Positions 1 to 9,732 are shown, numbered from the stretch's first letter. The stretch: 64,000 nt of DNA from Nostoc sp. XA010 (GCF_020829625.1 NZ_JAIVFX010000016.1:101916-165915), one strand, 5' to 3'. Notes: a model not told the origin generated them from the letters alone. Program-made: numbers and translations.

Positions 1-3000
1 TCCAAGCAGAAAAGCTCAATGTTTATCGACCTGTATTAGAGGGTGAAGTTTCACAGGTTATTCCGCAATCAATGCTGAATTATGTTCAGCGAACTCAAGA
101 AACAGTGATTTTGCGAAATGCCACTGAGCAAAATCTGTTTTCCAAAGACGAGTATATAATCCGAAAGCAACCTAAATCTGTACTTTGTTTACCGATCGCG
201 CTTCAGTCAAAATTAATTGGTATTTTATATTTAGAAAATAATCTTATTTCCAGCGCCTTTACACAGGACAAGCTTTCCGTACTGGAAATATTGACAGTTC
301 AAATTGCTATTTCTCTAGAAAATGCTCGTCTTTATCAAAGTCTAGAAAATAGTCAAGAAAAACTCAATCTGGCGTTAAAATCTGCCCAAATTGGTGTTTG
401 GAGTTGGGATATTGTCAACGATCAGTTTACCTGGGATGAGCAGATTTATCAACTATTTGGGTTAACACCTGAAACTTTTGTTGCCACATCCGAAGCAATT
501 TTAGCTCGTCTGCATCCAGATGATCGAGGATTGCTAGCTCAATCGTTGAGCCGAGCGATTAACCAAGGTGTGGAGCATGATTTAGAATATCGAATTATTC
601 GAGATGACAGCAGTATTCGCTACCTAGCCTGCCGAGGAAAAGCCTTTTTCAACGAAGCAGGTAAAGCCACACACATGAGTGGTGTTGTGCTTGATATTAC
701 AGATCGTAAACAATCTGAAGCTGAACGTATCCAACTGATTCAAGAGCAAACTGCCCGACAAGAAGCAGAAGCAGATCAGCAACGGGCAACATTCTTAGCT
801 CAAATCAGTGCAACCTTAGCCTCTTCCCTCGATTACGAAAGCACATTAGCAAGTGTGGCAAAGCTGGCTGTGCCTTACTTCGCTGATTGGTGCGGCGTCG
901 ATCTGCTGCAAGACAACCAATCAATTAATCGGGTAGCAGTTGCTCACCGAGATCCAGAGAAAGTGAAACTTGGTTGGGAACTGTATCAGCGTTATCCTAG
1001 AAAGTTGGATGCACCTGAAGGTGTGCCTAAAGTGCTGCGTACTGGACTTGCAGAAATGGTAGCTGAAATTTCAGATGCAGCTTTAGCAGAAGCTATCCAA
1101 GATCCAGAACATCTGCGGATTCTGCGTGAACTTGGTTTAAAGTCATGTATTATCTTGCCATTGATGGCACGCGAAAGGATTTTTGGGTCAATTTCCTTTG
1201 TGACTGCTGAATCAGAACGTCGTTACAGCACAGCTGACTTGTCATTAGCTGAAGATGTTGCCCATCGAGCTGCGATCGCTATTGATAATGCTCGTCTTTA
1301 CCAAGAAGCACAGCAAGCACAAAAAACAGCAGAACGAGCGTTAGAGCGCATTGCCCGTCTTCAATCCATCACGGCTGCCCTTTCAGAATCGCTGACACCA
1401 GCCCAAGTATCTGAAGTCATTGTAGAGCAGAGCATCGCTGCTTTGGGAGCCAGTTGTGCCCTTGTCGCCTTGGTGAATGAAAGTAAAACTGAACTAGAAA
1501 TTGTGCGTGCGGTTGGCTATAACCAAGATTTGGTAGAAACTTGGCGTCATTTTGCCATTGATTCCCCTTCTCCCTTAGCAGAAGCCGTGCGGACTGGGCA
1601 ACCTATTTGGGCTGAATCAACAGAAAATCGGGTAGCTCGTTATCCTCATCTAGCCCAAATTTACGCCCAATATGACCTTAATACCTGGATTTCTATTCCA
1701 TTGATGGTGGAAGGTTGGGCAGTTGGTGGTATAACCTTGGGATTTGCCAAGCTCCAACTACTTAATGAGGAAGATCAAGCCTTTATCTTAGCCCTTGCTC
1801 AACAGTGCGCCCAAGCGATCGCTCGCGCCCATCTTTACGAAGCCGAACAAACGGCACGAAGCGCTGCTGAATCAGCAAATCGCATCAAAGATGAATTTCT
1901 CGCTGTGCTGTCCCATGAATTGAGAACACCGCTTAACCCAATTCTGGGTTGGACAAAACTGATGCGAACCCGCAAACTTGATCAAGCAACAAGCGATCGC
2001 GCCCTCGAAACCATTGAGCGCAACGCCAAGTTACAAACCCAATTGATTGAAGATTTACTTGATGTCTCCCGCATCCTTCAGGGTAAACTTAACCTCAACT
2101 TTAGCCCCATTAATTTAATATCAGTCATTGAAGCTGCGATCGAGACAGTGCGTTTATCAGCACAGGCTAAGTCTATCGAGATTCAGACAATTATTGAATC
2201 TAGTTTAGGGCCAGTTTTAGCCGATGCCAATCGATTGCAACAAGTATTTTGGAATATCCTTTCTAATGCCATTAAGTTTACTCCCACTGGGGGACAAGTA
2301 AAAATTAAATTAGAGCAAATTGGCTCACAGGTACAAATCTGCATCACTGACACAGGGAAGGGGATTGCACCTGAGTTCTTACCTTATGTCTTTGATTATT
2401 TCCGTCAAGCAGATAGTGCCACAACTCGAAAATTTGGCGGTTTAGGTTTAGGATTAGCGATCGTCCGGCATCTTGTAGAACTTCACGGGGGAACTGTTCA
2501 AGCCCAAAGCCTGGGCGAAGAACAAGGAGCAACTTTCACCGTCAGGCTTCCATGCTTACAGAATGAAAACAAAGGAATCAAGGATGCAAAAGATAACTTT
2601 TCAGTTGTCGAAGATCAGTCCTTACCCTTGTCTGGCTTAAAGATTCTCGTGGTGGATGATGACGCAGATATGCGAGAATTTTTGCCTTTCATGCTGGAGC
2701 AATATGGTGCAACTGTGACTGCTGTAGCCTCAGCCATTGAAGCTTTAACTGCAATGAGTCAATTCCAGCCAAATTTGCTCATAAGCGATATCGGGATGCC
2801 AGAAATGGATGGTTACATGCTGATGCGACAAATAAGGAGTTTGCAACTAGAGCAAGGTGGGACAATTACAGCGATCGCTTTAACAGCTTATGCTAGTGAG
2901 ATAGATCATCAGCAAGCGATCGCTGCTGGATTTCAACAGCATATTTCCAAGCCTGTAGATCCAGAAGAATTGGTGAAGGCGATCGTATCATTAGACTTAT

Positions 3001-3041
3001 TGAAACAGAATAAAGGCGTCACTCGTTATAATTCACCATGA
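1..3041 (+). CDS. hybrid sensor histidine kinase, 5' end outside window
   Basis: The reading frame is open from base 3, so the gene starts before the window; the first internal ATG is at 72. Numbering from that ATG: GAF domain (about 1-100), PAS (about 105-215), GAF (about 240-410), GAF (about 425-590), HisKA with SHELRTPLNP (phospho-acceptor His615), HATPase with GLGLGLAIVRHL (about 720-835), and a receiver domain (about 865-980) with LLISDIGMPEMDG, Asp906 being the likely acceptor. It should autophosphorylate on His and pass phosphate to its own receiver. The first GAF resembles that of the giant cyanobacterial kinases that carry a Ser/Thr kinase and an AAA-type ATPase upstream. That architecture is an inference because the N-terminus is not visible. 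No GAF shows a bilin-binding Cys-His. A short intergenic run follows before the minus-strand pentapeptide gene. Confidence 0.9.
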   Translation, partial: QAEKLNVYRPVLEGEVSQVIPQSMLNYVQRTQETVILRNATEQNLFSKDEYIIRKQPKSVLCLPIALQSKLIGILYLENNLISSAFTQDKLSVLEILTVQIAISLENARLYQSLENSQEKLNLALKSAQIGVWSWDIVNDQFTWDEQIYQLFGLTPETFVATSEAILARLHPDDRGLLAQSLSRAINQGVEHDLEYRIIRDDSSIRYLACRGKAFFNEAGKATHMSGVVLDITDRKQSEAERIQLIQEQTARQEAEADQQRATFLAQISATLASSLDYESTLASVAKLAVPYFADWCGVDLLQDNQSINRVAVAHRDPEKVKLGWELYQRYPRKLDAPEGVPKVLRTGLAEMVAEISDAALAEAIQDPEHLRILRELGLKSCIILPLMARERIFGSISFVTAESERRYSTADLSLAEDVAHRAAIAIDNARLYQEAQQAQKTAERALERIARLQSITAALSESLTPAQVSEVIVEQSIAALGASCALVALVNESKTELEIVRAVGYNQDLVETWRHFAIDSPSPLAEAVRTGQPIWAESTENRVARYPHLAQIYAQYDLNTWISIPLMVEGWAVGGITLGFAKLQLLNEEDQAFILALAQQCAQAIARAHLYEAEQTARSAAESANRIKDEFLAVLSHELRTPLNPILGWTKLMRTRKLDQATSDRALETIERNAKLQTQLIEDLLDVSRILQGKLNLNFSPINLISVIEAAIETVRLSAQAKSIEIQTIIESSLGPVLADANRLQQVFWNILSNAIKFTPTGGQVKIKLEQIGSQVQICITDTGKGIAPEFLPYVFDYFRQADSATTRKFGGLGLGLAIVRHLVELHGGTVQAQSLGEEQGATFTVRLPCLQNENKGIKDAKDNFSVVEDQSLPLSGLKILVVDDDADMREFLPFMLEQYGATVTAVASAIEALTAMSQFQPNLLISDIGMPEMDGYMLMRQIRSLQLEQGGTITAIALTAYASEIDHQQAIAAGFQQHISKPVDPEELVKAIVSLDLLKQNKGVTRYNSP

Positions 3042-3162
3042 ATTCTGTATAAGTCGCGGATCTGAATCCCCACATTCTTGGGAACTTCAAAATTACTTTT
3101 TTTGTTAAGGGAACTCCAAAAAATACATTATCCAATTTCTGAACTTCACTACGACTTTCCCT

Positions 3163-3226
3163 CCCCCTGCTCCCTGCTCCCTGCTCCCTGCCCCCTGCCC
3201 CCTGCCCTCTGCCCCCTGCCCTGCCT
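3163..3226. repeat. heptameric short tandem repeat (CCCCTGC/TCCCTGC)
   Basis: About eight direct copies of a 7-bp unit, CCCCTGC or TCCCTGC, lie between the kinase and the pentapeptide-repeat gene. This matches the short tandemly repeated repetitive (STRR) sequences known from filamentous cyanobacteria. A short open frame across it has Pro/Cys/Leu-only composition and is not taken as a gene. Confidence 0.85.
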
Positions 3227-3240
3227 TTTGAAGTCCCTAA

Positions 3241-4047
3241 TTAATCGTGCCTTGAAGCGTCAGGCATAATTGCCTCCTGAAGATTTACGCCCTTGAGGTT
3301 AGCTCCCCTAATGTCGGCTCCTCTGAGGTTAGCACCTCTGAGATTCGCACCTGCTAAATTCGCGCCTCTAAGGTTAGTCCAACTCAAGTCAGCTTCACTT
3401 AAGTTAGCTTCACTTAAGTTAGCCCGCAACAGGTAAGCACCACTGAGGTGAGCCTTGTTTAGATTAGCTTTGTACAGTTCAGCTTTATAAAGATAAGCCC
3501 CCAATATTTCTGCCTCATACAAACTTGCCTCGCTGAGGTCAGCCGCAATCAAGTTAGCTTCAATTAGGTTAGCAAAAGAGAGATTAGTCCGCATTAGCTT
3601 CGCTGCACCTAAATCGGCATCTCTCAAGTTAGCGCCTCTTAAGTCGGTTCCAATTAGATTAGCATGAGCGATCGCAGCGCCTCTAAGATTCGTCTCACTC
3701 AAGTCTGCTCCAATAAAATTAGCATGACTCAAATCTGCCTGCGTAAGTATAGCACCACTCAAGTTAGCAACAGTGAAGTTAGCATCACTCAAGTTAGCTT
3801 CAATAAGCAAGGCTTTGTAGAGGTTGGCACTACTCAAGTCAGCACCACTGAGGTTTGCTCGCACCAGTAAAGCATTACCCAAATCTACCTTGCTCAAATT
3901 TACCCCCTGGAGATTCGCGCCTCTGAGGTTATCCCCTTGCAGGTTTGCGGCGCTGAGGTCTGGTTCAATCTGAGGATTTTTCTCTCTCCACTCAATCCAT
4001 CTAACTGCACCTGCTTTGAGTAAAGCTAGATGCTCTCGATTTGCCAT
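3241..4047 (-). CDS. pentapeptide-repeat protein
   Basis: 268 residues. After an N-terminal segment (HLALLKAGAVRWIEWREKNP, residues 6-25) that heads many cyanobacterial members, almost all the rest is A(N/D)Lxx pentapeptides, about 45 copies, expected to form a right-handed quadrilateral beta-helix. No signal peptide or membrane segment is visible, so it is probably cytosolic. The ATG at 4047 has an AAGGAGA ribosome-binding site about five bases upstream. The gene follows ccmP on the same strand after 10 bases, so the two are probably co-transcribed. Pentapeptide proteins have no common biochemical activity; a role in carboxysome biology would be inference from position only. Confidence 0.9.
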   Translation of the reverse strand: MANREHLALLKAGAVRWIEWREKNPQIEPDLSAANLQGDNLRGANLQGVNLSKVDLGNALLVRANLSGADLSSANLYKALLIEANLSDANFTVANLSGAILTQADLSHANFIGADLSETNLRGAAIAHANLIGTDLRGANLRDADLGAAKLMRTNLSFANLIEANLIAADLSEASLYEAEILGAYLYKAELYKANLNKAHLSGAYLLRANLSEANLSEADLSWTNLRGANLAGANLRGANLRGADIRGANLKGVNLQEAIMPDASRHD

Positions 4048-4057
4048 TTTCTCTCCT

Positions 4058-4699
4058 TTACTCCTGACGCATACCCAGAGGATTTGCCCGACCAGCTACA
4101 CTTTCTATTGCCGTTAATGCTCCCGCCGCACCCGCTAAAATATCTTGTTCTTTTCCACCTAAGTAAAGCCGTCCAAAACTACCTACAGCTTGCACCTCAA
4201 GGATGTTAATCGATGCCGCTTTCTCAGCTTCATTCGCAGCCAGTGCGGCGTAAGCAGCAGGTTCCACTTCTAATACATACAGCGTTTGCCCTGCTAGTAA
4301 TAGCTGGCCCCGTCGCGTGCGATTAATAAGTTGTGTTTGATAAGCATCGATGTTACGAATAATCTGGCTAGAAACAACACGCGGTTTGAGACATTCCTCT
4401 CTTCGGACTCCCAATGCAGCCAAAATTGCTTGCCCAGCAGCTCGCGTTTCCCCTTGGGAGCTAGAATGAACTTCTAATAGTCCGTACAGTCGTTCAACTA
4501 TCTGTACTCCCGGACGGACAGAGGCAGCTTTCAGGGCTATATCCGTAATTTTATTAATTTCGATACCAGGAGAGATTTCAATCCACAGTGATGTATCCCC
4601 TGGTAATGGTAAGAAGCCTTGAGCTACTGTTCCCATATATGCTGCATGTTGAGGTTGCAGGCTGTCGAGAAATACGAAACTGCGTAGTTCTATTCCCAA
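4058..4699 (-). CDS. ccmP: carboxysome shell protein CcmP (tandem BMC domains)
   Basis: 213 residues made of two bacterial-microcompartment domains in tandem (about 1-100 and 105-205), the length and arrangement of CcmP. The sequence follows remembered Synechococcus CcmP closely: start MGIELRSFVFLD, then ISPGIEIN, SSQIIRNIDAYQ and LEVEPAAYAALAANEAEKAA. CcmP trimers form a pseudohexameric tile of the beta-carboxysome shell, and two trimers stack face to face with a gated central pore proposed to pass larger metabolites. As in many cyanobacteria it stands apart from a ccmKLMN cluster, none of which is in this window. The next gene on the strand, 10 bases on, encodes a pentapeptide-repeat protein. 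Confidence 0.95.
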   Translation of the reverse strand: MGIELRSFVFLDSLQPQHAAYMGTVAQGFLPLPGDTSLWIEISPGIEINKITDIALKAASVRPGVQIVERLYGLLEVHSSSQGETRAAGQAILAALGVRREECLKPRVVSSQIIRNIDAYQTQLINRTRRGQLLLAGQTLYVLEVEPAAYAALAANEAEKAASINILEVQAVGSFGRLYLGGKEQDILAGAAGALTAIESVAGRANPLGMRQE

Positions 4700-5179
4700 G
4701 ATTTTGCTCTCCAGTCATAAGGGTAAAAGTTATCTATTGCAAGATAGAAGCGCCTAAGTTGGGGCATTTTTGCCACAAGTGCAGGATAGAAAAACACAAA
4801 GTAGAAAAATTTTGCTGTCGATAAATTTTACGCCTGAGAAGTATTCTGGCGGGAAAAACCGCCTTGATAATTGTACAAGCTTTATTACACACAAATCGCT
4901 GTCTGCAATGCCCAACTGGTCTTGATTTACTGATAAAGTTGATGTTACAAAAAAGTATTTACCTAAACTGAAGCGGGAAAAATCCACTGGACTTCTGCGG
5001 ATATCTTCTAAATGCTGCCAAAATCGCAGCCAATCAAACTCATAGGGCTAGGATTTATACATTGACAAAGTAGGCAAGTAGTGGTTTTGGTGGAAACAAG
5101 GAAATATCCGAAAATCAGCAACTTCAGTTTGGAGATTAAGTATACACCTACCAAAATGAGATGCACTCATTGCTAAATC
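4700..5179. other. intergenic region between divergent ccmP and DUF1350 gene
   Basis: 480 bases of AT-rich DNA that must hold the promoters of both divergent genes. Short open frames here have no recognisable protein features. I see no repeat or clear RNA structure. Confidence 0.5.
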
Positions 5180-6175
5180 ATGGTATATACAAATTTAAAA
5201 CTAAGATTTAAACCCGTTTCTCACAGTTGGGTTGCTCTGCATCCACAACCTAAAGGAGTAATTCAATTTATTGCAGGGGCTTTCTTTGGTACATTTGGCC
5301 CCATGATTTTTTATCGCTATCTGCTTCAATGCCTATATGAGCAGGGATATACAATTATTCTTTTGCCGTTTAATTTCACTTTTAACCATTATGTAGAAGC
5401 TGGTTTTCTCATGAGAGAGCAGTATGAAATTCTGCCAGAGCTTGTGAGGATGGCAAGTGTTGAAGGATATGATTATGAAGCCTATCTAGATGATAAAAAC
5501 TTTTCTTGGATTGGACATAGCCTTGGCTGTAAATATATCTCCTTGTTAGAAGGATTTAGTGCTTTACCTCCAGAGCCTCAAGATAGAGAAAAGTTTATTC
5601 GGAATCTGCTATCTTATACTTCGGATAAGTCACAGATAGAAAGTGTTATTGCAGACATTAACATTCTCTTTGAAGAACTTAAACGAAAAATTGTAGAAGA
5701 TCGTAAACTAATTTACAGTTACGTAAATCGGGAAATAAAAATTAACAGTGTCTTCATTAAAGGGCAGACTTCTGTCCTATTAGCACCTGCTATTGCTGAC
5801 ACAGGGAGCGCAATTCGTCCTCAGTTTTTAGCGAATATCATCGATAATCTGGGTTGGGGTGTGAAACCAACCGTCGAAGAAACCCATAACTTAATCAAGG
5901 ATAGTGGTTTATTTAATATCATGGGTTTAGTTTGTTTTCAATCTGATAATATTGCTAAAGTAACTTGTGAGTGGTTTACTAATATTCTGAAAAAACCACC
6001 AAAAGAATTTCTACAATCTGTAAAAGGTGGACATTTAAAACCTTTAGGTATTCAACTAGGCAAGTTTGTAATTAATCTTTTTAATCGACCTTTTATTGAA
6101 TCAGTGCAAGAGCGAAATAGGGGCTTTGAATCTCATGTAATTCAATTAATTGAGGAACTAAAAAAGAAGAAATAA
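5180..6175 (+). CDS. DUF1350 family alpha/beta-hydrolase-like protein
   Basis: 331 residues, the usual size of the DUF1350 family found in cyanobacteria and plastid-bearing eukaryotes. The N-terminal half has an alpha/beta-hydrolase layout: a glycine-rich strand-turn (IAGAFFGTFGP, about 31-41) and a nucleophile-elbow-like IGHSLGCK with Ser114. No signal peptide is seen. The hydrolase fold is a family-level expectation; substrate and activity are unknown. ATG at 5180. A terminator-like hairpin follows at 6227-6270. The gene converges on argC. Confidence 0.85.
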   Translation: MVYTNLKLRFKPVSHSWVALHPQPKGVIQFIAGAFFGTFGPMIFYRYLLQCLYEQGYTIILLPFNFTFNHYVEAGFLMREQYEILPELVRMASVEGYDYEAYLDDKNFSWIGHSLGCKYISLLEGFSALPPEPQDREKFIRNLLSYTSDKSQIESVIADINILFEELKRKIVEDRKLIYSYVNREIKINSVFIKGQTSVLLAPAIADTGSAIRPQFLANIIDNLGWGVKPTVEETHNLIKDSGLFNIMGLVCFQSDNIAKVTCEWFTNILKKPPKEFLQSVKGGHLKPLGIQLGKFVINLFNRPFIESVQERNRGFESHVIQLIEELKKKK

Positions 6176-6226
6176 AAAAAGTAGTGAAAGTTCCAAAATC
6201 ATTAAGTTAATAATATAGCGATTCTT

Positions 6227-6270
6227 AAGCAAAAAGACAGATTGTTTTCTCAATTTGCCTTTTTGCTTTT
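6227..6270 (+). terminator. probable terminator after DUF1350 gene
   Basis: A near-perfect 12-bp stem: AAGCAAAAAGAC at 6227-6238 pairs with GCCTTTTTGCTT at 6257-6268 with one mismatch, followed by a short T run. It lies 51 bases after the DUF1350 stop. Confidence 0.55.
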
Positions 6271-6378
6271 TAAAATGAGCAATTTACCCACTCATAATAG
6301 TTATTGCTATCTTGTACAAGCCATTAGCCATTGAGCATGAAGTAAATTACTGCTTTTTCTCTATTGCCTAACCCTCTT

Positions 6379-7374
6379 TCATAGCAATCCTAACTCTTCT
6401 GGAAAGCCTAGCATAATGTTTAAGTTTTGGATTGCGGCTCCCGATGCGCCTTTGCCCAAGTTGTCGAGACGAGCAACTAGCAATGCTTCTTTGGTAGCGT
6501 CATTGGCGAATACAAACACCTGAACAATATTGGTGCCGTTGATTGCGTTGGCGTAGCCCGTTGTAGACATCGCATCCAAAAATATTCCGTCTCGCAGCAG
6601 TGTAGAATCTTGGTATGGAGCAACCTGGACAAATTTTTCACTTTGGTAGTAGTTAGCGATCGCTTGATGAATAACCTCACCTGATGGTGGATTATCCAAA
6701 GTTCCTAACGGCAAAGGTATCTGAACCAGCATCCCTTGCTCAAAATCTCCTACTGCTGGTACGAATAGCGGCGGCGATGCTAACTCTGAGTAATGATGCA
6801 TTTCCTTGACATGCTTATGTCCAAACTGCAAACCGTAGATAGCATAAGGATGGAGCGACTCTCCTCCAGCCTCCTGTTCATGGAAGGTATGGTATTGTTT
6901 GATCAGATTCTTTCCGCCACCAGAGTAACCTGACACTGCATTAACGGTGATGGGAAAATTACTCTTTAAAATTTCCTTGGCAATCAACGGACGGATACAG
7001 GCTAAAAATCCTGTGGGATAACAGCCTGGATTGCTGACAAACTGAGCGCTGGCGATTTTCTCTCGCTGTCCTGGATTTAGTTCAGGAAAACCATATACCC
7101 AGTTATTAGCTGTCCGATAGGCACTACTAGCATCAAGGATCTTAACCGTAGTACTACTTACTAAGCTAACAGCTTCGCGGGCTGCATCATCAGGTAGGCA
7201 GAGAATCACAACATCAACGGCGTTGATTAATTTAGCTCGCTCAGTTGCATCCTTACGTTTAGATGCCTCAATGCTAACTAACTCGATATCATCCCGTTGA
7301 TTGAGGCGTGAGTAAATATGTAAGCCTGTGGTTCCTGATTCCCCATCAATAAAAATCTTAGGTTTAGTAATCAT
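6379..7374 (-). CDS. argC: N-acetyl-gamma-glutamyl-phosphate reductase
   Basis: 331 residues from the chosen ATG at 7374. It reduces N-acetylglutamyl-5-phosphate to the semialdehyde with NADPH, the third step of arginine synthesis. The N-terminal Rossmann fold opens with KIFIDGESGTTGLHI (6-20). The catalytic cysteine is in SNPGCYPTG (Cys118), followed by the NAVSGYSGGGK segment. Its opening and length fit the shorter ArgC class. The frame stays open 15 codons further upstream to an ATG at 7419, but that extension looks unrelated to the family, and a weak AGGA lies before 7374. No other arg gene is adjacent. Confidence 0.95.
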   Translation of the reverse strand: MITKPKIFIDGESGTTGLHIYSRLNQRDDIELVSIEASKRKDATERAKLINAVDVVILCLPDDAAREAVSLVSSTTVKILDASSAYRTANNWVYGFPELNPGQREKIASAQFVSNPGCYPTGFLACIRPLIAKEILKSNFPITVNAVSGYSGGGKNLIKQYHTFHEQEAGGESLHPYAIYGLQFGHKHVKEMHHYSELASPPLFVPAVGDFEQGMLVQIPLPLGTLDNPPSGEVIHQAIANYYQSEKFVQVAPYQDSTLLRDGIFLDAMSTTGYANAINGTNIVQVFVFANDATKEALLVARLDNLGKGASGAAIQNLNIMLGFPEELGLL

Positions 7375-7476
7375 GCGTCCAGCATCCTGATCTGTGAGTA
7401 GTATTATGCAGTAAATCAATTCATGCTGGTCAAATTGCTTGTTTTTGCTCAGTCAGGAGTTGATTTAGGGAGGAAG

Positions 7477-7690
7477 CCAGGGCAAACGCATCTAAAGTAT
7501 AAGAATCCTTTAACAAGGTTAAGGCGTTTAATTCCCCTGTCTAAAAAGGGTAGCACGTTCAGGGTAAGCGCGTTTCAAATAGCAGCGATCGCTTGATTAA
7601 ACCAAGTCTAAACCTGCCCATAAAGTGTAGGATGATTGGCTTTAAGTGCTAAGACGTAATCTGCGGAAGCATCATATATTATATTTGAGC
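7477..7690 (-). mobile_element. decayed ISAs1-family insertion sequence (one end plus transposase scrap)
   Basis: On the minus strand, bases 7608-7682 encode ASADYVLALKANHPTLYGQV before a stop, which matches the conserved YVLALKxNQPTLY core of ISAs1-family (DDE) transposases. The rest of the transposase is missing. At 7477-7513 lies a sequence identical over 37 bases, in inverse orientation, to the right end of the MITE at 45533-45660; it includes the terminal repeat CAGGGCAAACGCA (7479-7491). So one terminus and a transposase fragment survive. No second terminus was found before 8331. Confidence 0.65.
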
Positions 7691-8193
7691 CGCAATTGCT
7701 GTTTGTGAACGCAAAATACGTGCGTTTACCCTGGCATTCTGCCTTAGTTTTTTTCAAAAATAAAATCTGATTGCTATAGCAGAGGTAAAAGTTAAATTGA
7801 AACTTTTTGTGTTGCTCACGACATCTAAAAAATAATGAGTATGTTATGTTACTGAGCGACATCATTAATGATCTCATTTTCAGCAATTAATTTAAGTGTG
7901 AATACAGCCATTACGGTATAGCCAGCCAGAGGATTTATAAATCCTTCCTAGCCAAGACTATACTAAAATTTCTGGTGATTTCTCACTAAAAGCTAGTTAT
8001 GAATAACGAATCTATAGTACTTTACTTCACAACGATTTTGTGAAACAAAGTACTATAAAATTCCTTATTTTAAGCCATTCAAGCTGTTTTCAATTGTATG
8101 GAATAGATATTTCTTAAGGAGTGCAAAGTATTGCGCCCCATAGAGGATTGCATCCATACGAGAATCGCTATACCCAGTCTGAGGAAGATCCAT
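7691..8193. other. intergenic DNA with no recognised gene
   Basis: About 500 AT-rich bases. An open frame on the minus strand runs through here into the transposase scrap, but its upstream part has no recognisable protein features. A copy of the dispersed motif ATAGCGATTCTC lies on the minus strand at 8160-8171. Confidence 0.4.
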
Positions 8194-8195
8194 AA

Positions 8196-8295
8196 AAATA
8201 AATCTCCAATCTTATTAAAACGAATAACCGACTACGCCCACATTGAAACCACCTTCGGCGGAGCAGTTCTCAAAAAGTAGGTTGGAGATTTATTT
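8196..8295. repeat. 100-bp element with 16-bp inverted ends upstream of GloVer gene
   Basis: AAATAAATCTCCAATC (8196-8211) is repeated in inverse orientation at 8280-8295 with one difference, with 68 bases between. It ends 36 bases before the GTG start at 8332. It could be a small mobile remnant or a leader RNA stem; the sequence does not decide. Confidence 0.5.
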
Positions 8296-8331
8296 CGGGT
8301 TCGTGTCTAAGCAAATTTTTTTAGGAGTTAA

Positions 8332-9507
8332 GTGAACAAGATGAAACTGTGCAAACAACGTCAAAGAAAAAATAGCGTATTGATTTTAACTTCTCTGGCT
8401 GTGTTGGCTTCTCCATTAGTATTGCCTTTGCCACAAGCCTTTGCACAAACATTAACGACCGTTGTAAATTTCAACGGTACTAATGGAGCCAACCCAAAAG
8501 CAGGTGTGCTTCCAGGGAAGGATGGCAATCTTTATGGAACCACTTCCGCAGGTGGTTCGCAAGATAAAGGAACAGCATTCAAGTTAACTGGTTCTAATTT
8601 TAGTACTGTGACTACACTAGTTAACTTCACTGGAACCAATGGAACTAACCCAATTGCTAGATTATTCCAAGCAAATGATGACAATCTATATGGTGCGACC
8701 TTTACAGGCGGTACAAATAACCTTGGTACGTTGTTTCAGTTGCAAAAAACAACTTTTACAAACTTGACAACTCTTTTAAATTTCAATGGCACTAATGGAG
8801 CCAACCCAGCAGGGCGATTGATTTCAGATAGTGATGGCAAATTCTTGTGGGGGATAACTTCTGCTGGTGGGGTCAACAAGAAAGGAACTGTATTTAAGAT
8901 TCCTCTGACTGGTGGTGTCCCCACTGTCGTAGTTAACTTCAACGATACTAATGGAGCAACTCCATTAGCAAGGTTGCAATTAGCTAGTGACAAAAACTAT
9001 TATGGCACCGCCTCAGCAGGTGGAGCGACTAATAAAGGTGTGGTATTCAAGTTAACTCCCACAGGAGTAATAACTTCATATAGCTTTAGTGGTGCTAATG
9101 GGCAAAGTCCTCAGTCTGGATTAATTGAATCTGATAAATTTATTTATGGCACGACTTCTCTGGGTGGAGCCAATAATAAAGGAGCTATATTCAAGGTTCC
9201 GCTCGGTGGCGGTACACCGGTTTTAGTTGCCAGTTTTAATGGCACCAATGGGGCTAACCCCACAGCTGCACTCACAAAAGGAAAAGACGGTAACTTCTAC
9301 GGTACGACTTCTACAGGTGGTGCAAATAATAAAGGAGCCATCTATCGGTTGACTGGAGGAACCATCACTTTGTTATTTAGTTTTAATGGCAAGAATGGGG
9401 CAACGCCGGAGTCTACCCTAATTCAACTTGCTAATGGTGCATTTTACGGTACCGCCTCTACTGGTGGCACTTCTGAAAAAGGAACCGTGTTTAAATTTAC
9501 ACCATAG
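8332..9507 (+). CDS. secreted GloVer tandem-repeat protein (TIGR03803-type)
   Basis: 391 residues. A signal peptide runs over about residues 1-38 (hydrophobic VLILTSLAVLASPLVLPL, then AFAQ). The rest is about eight repeats of roughly 42 residues with the signature YGTTSxGGxxxKGxxFKL and NFNGTNGANP between, the Gloeobacter/Verrucomicrobia tandem repeat often annotated as a choice-of-anchor repeat protein and probably a beta-propeller. No anchor domain is visible at the C-terminus, so it is probably periplasmic or released. The GTG at 8332 is chosen because TTAGGAG sits at a normal distance; an ATG follows three codons later. A strong hairpin terminator lies downstream. The function of the family is unknown. 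Confidence 0.85.
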   Translation: MNKMKLCKQRQRKNSVLILTSLAVLASPLVLPLPQAFAQTLTTVVNFNGTNGANPKAGVLPGKDGNLYGTTSAGGSQDKGTAFKLTGSNFSTVTTLVNFTGTNGTNPIARLFQANDDNLYGATFTGGTNNLGTLFQLQKTTFTNLTTLLNFNGTNGANPAGRLISDSDGKFLWGITSAGGVNKKGTVFKIPLTGGVPTVVVNFNDTNGATPLARLQLASDKNYYGTASAGGATNKGVVFKLTPTGVITSYSFSGANGQSPQSGLIESDKFIYGTTSLGGANNKGAIFKVPLGGGTPVLVASFNGTNGANPTAALTKGKDGNFYGTTSTGGANNKGAIYRLTGGTITLLFSFNGKNGATPESTLIQLANGAFYGTASTGGTSEKGTVFKFTP

Positions 9508-9566
9508 CTTCAAATACAATCTACCTACCAAATAAATGGTAGAACGTAGATTAGAAAAATGTAGAT

Positions 9567-9615
9567 TTTTCCACTTTCAGATAGTTACGCTTACTGACTA
9601 TCTGAAAGTGGAAAA
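9567..9615 (+). terminator. terminator-like hairpin after GloVer gene
   Basis: A perfect 18-bp inverted repeat (9567-9584 with 9598-9615, 13-base loop), starting TTTTCCACTTTC, 60 bases after the stop. The arm-end T and A runs could serve transcription from either side. It could also be a short palindromic repeat. Confidence 0.6.
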
Positions 9616-9732
9616 GACATTCGCAGATAACCAAATAGCTTCATGATGGAGCCAAACAATTAATCAGATTATGTCCGCCTGATTAGTTATTAAACCCGAA
9701 GAACCCCACCCCGCCAAAGCTACGCTTCGTTT

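Noticed and set aside
3078..3269. 63-codon frame between the kinase and the pentapeptide gene
   Set aside because: It translates the CCCCTGC repeat and has no family features.
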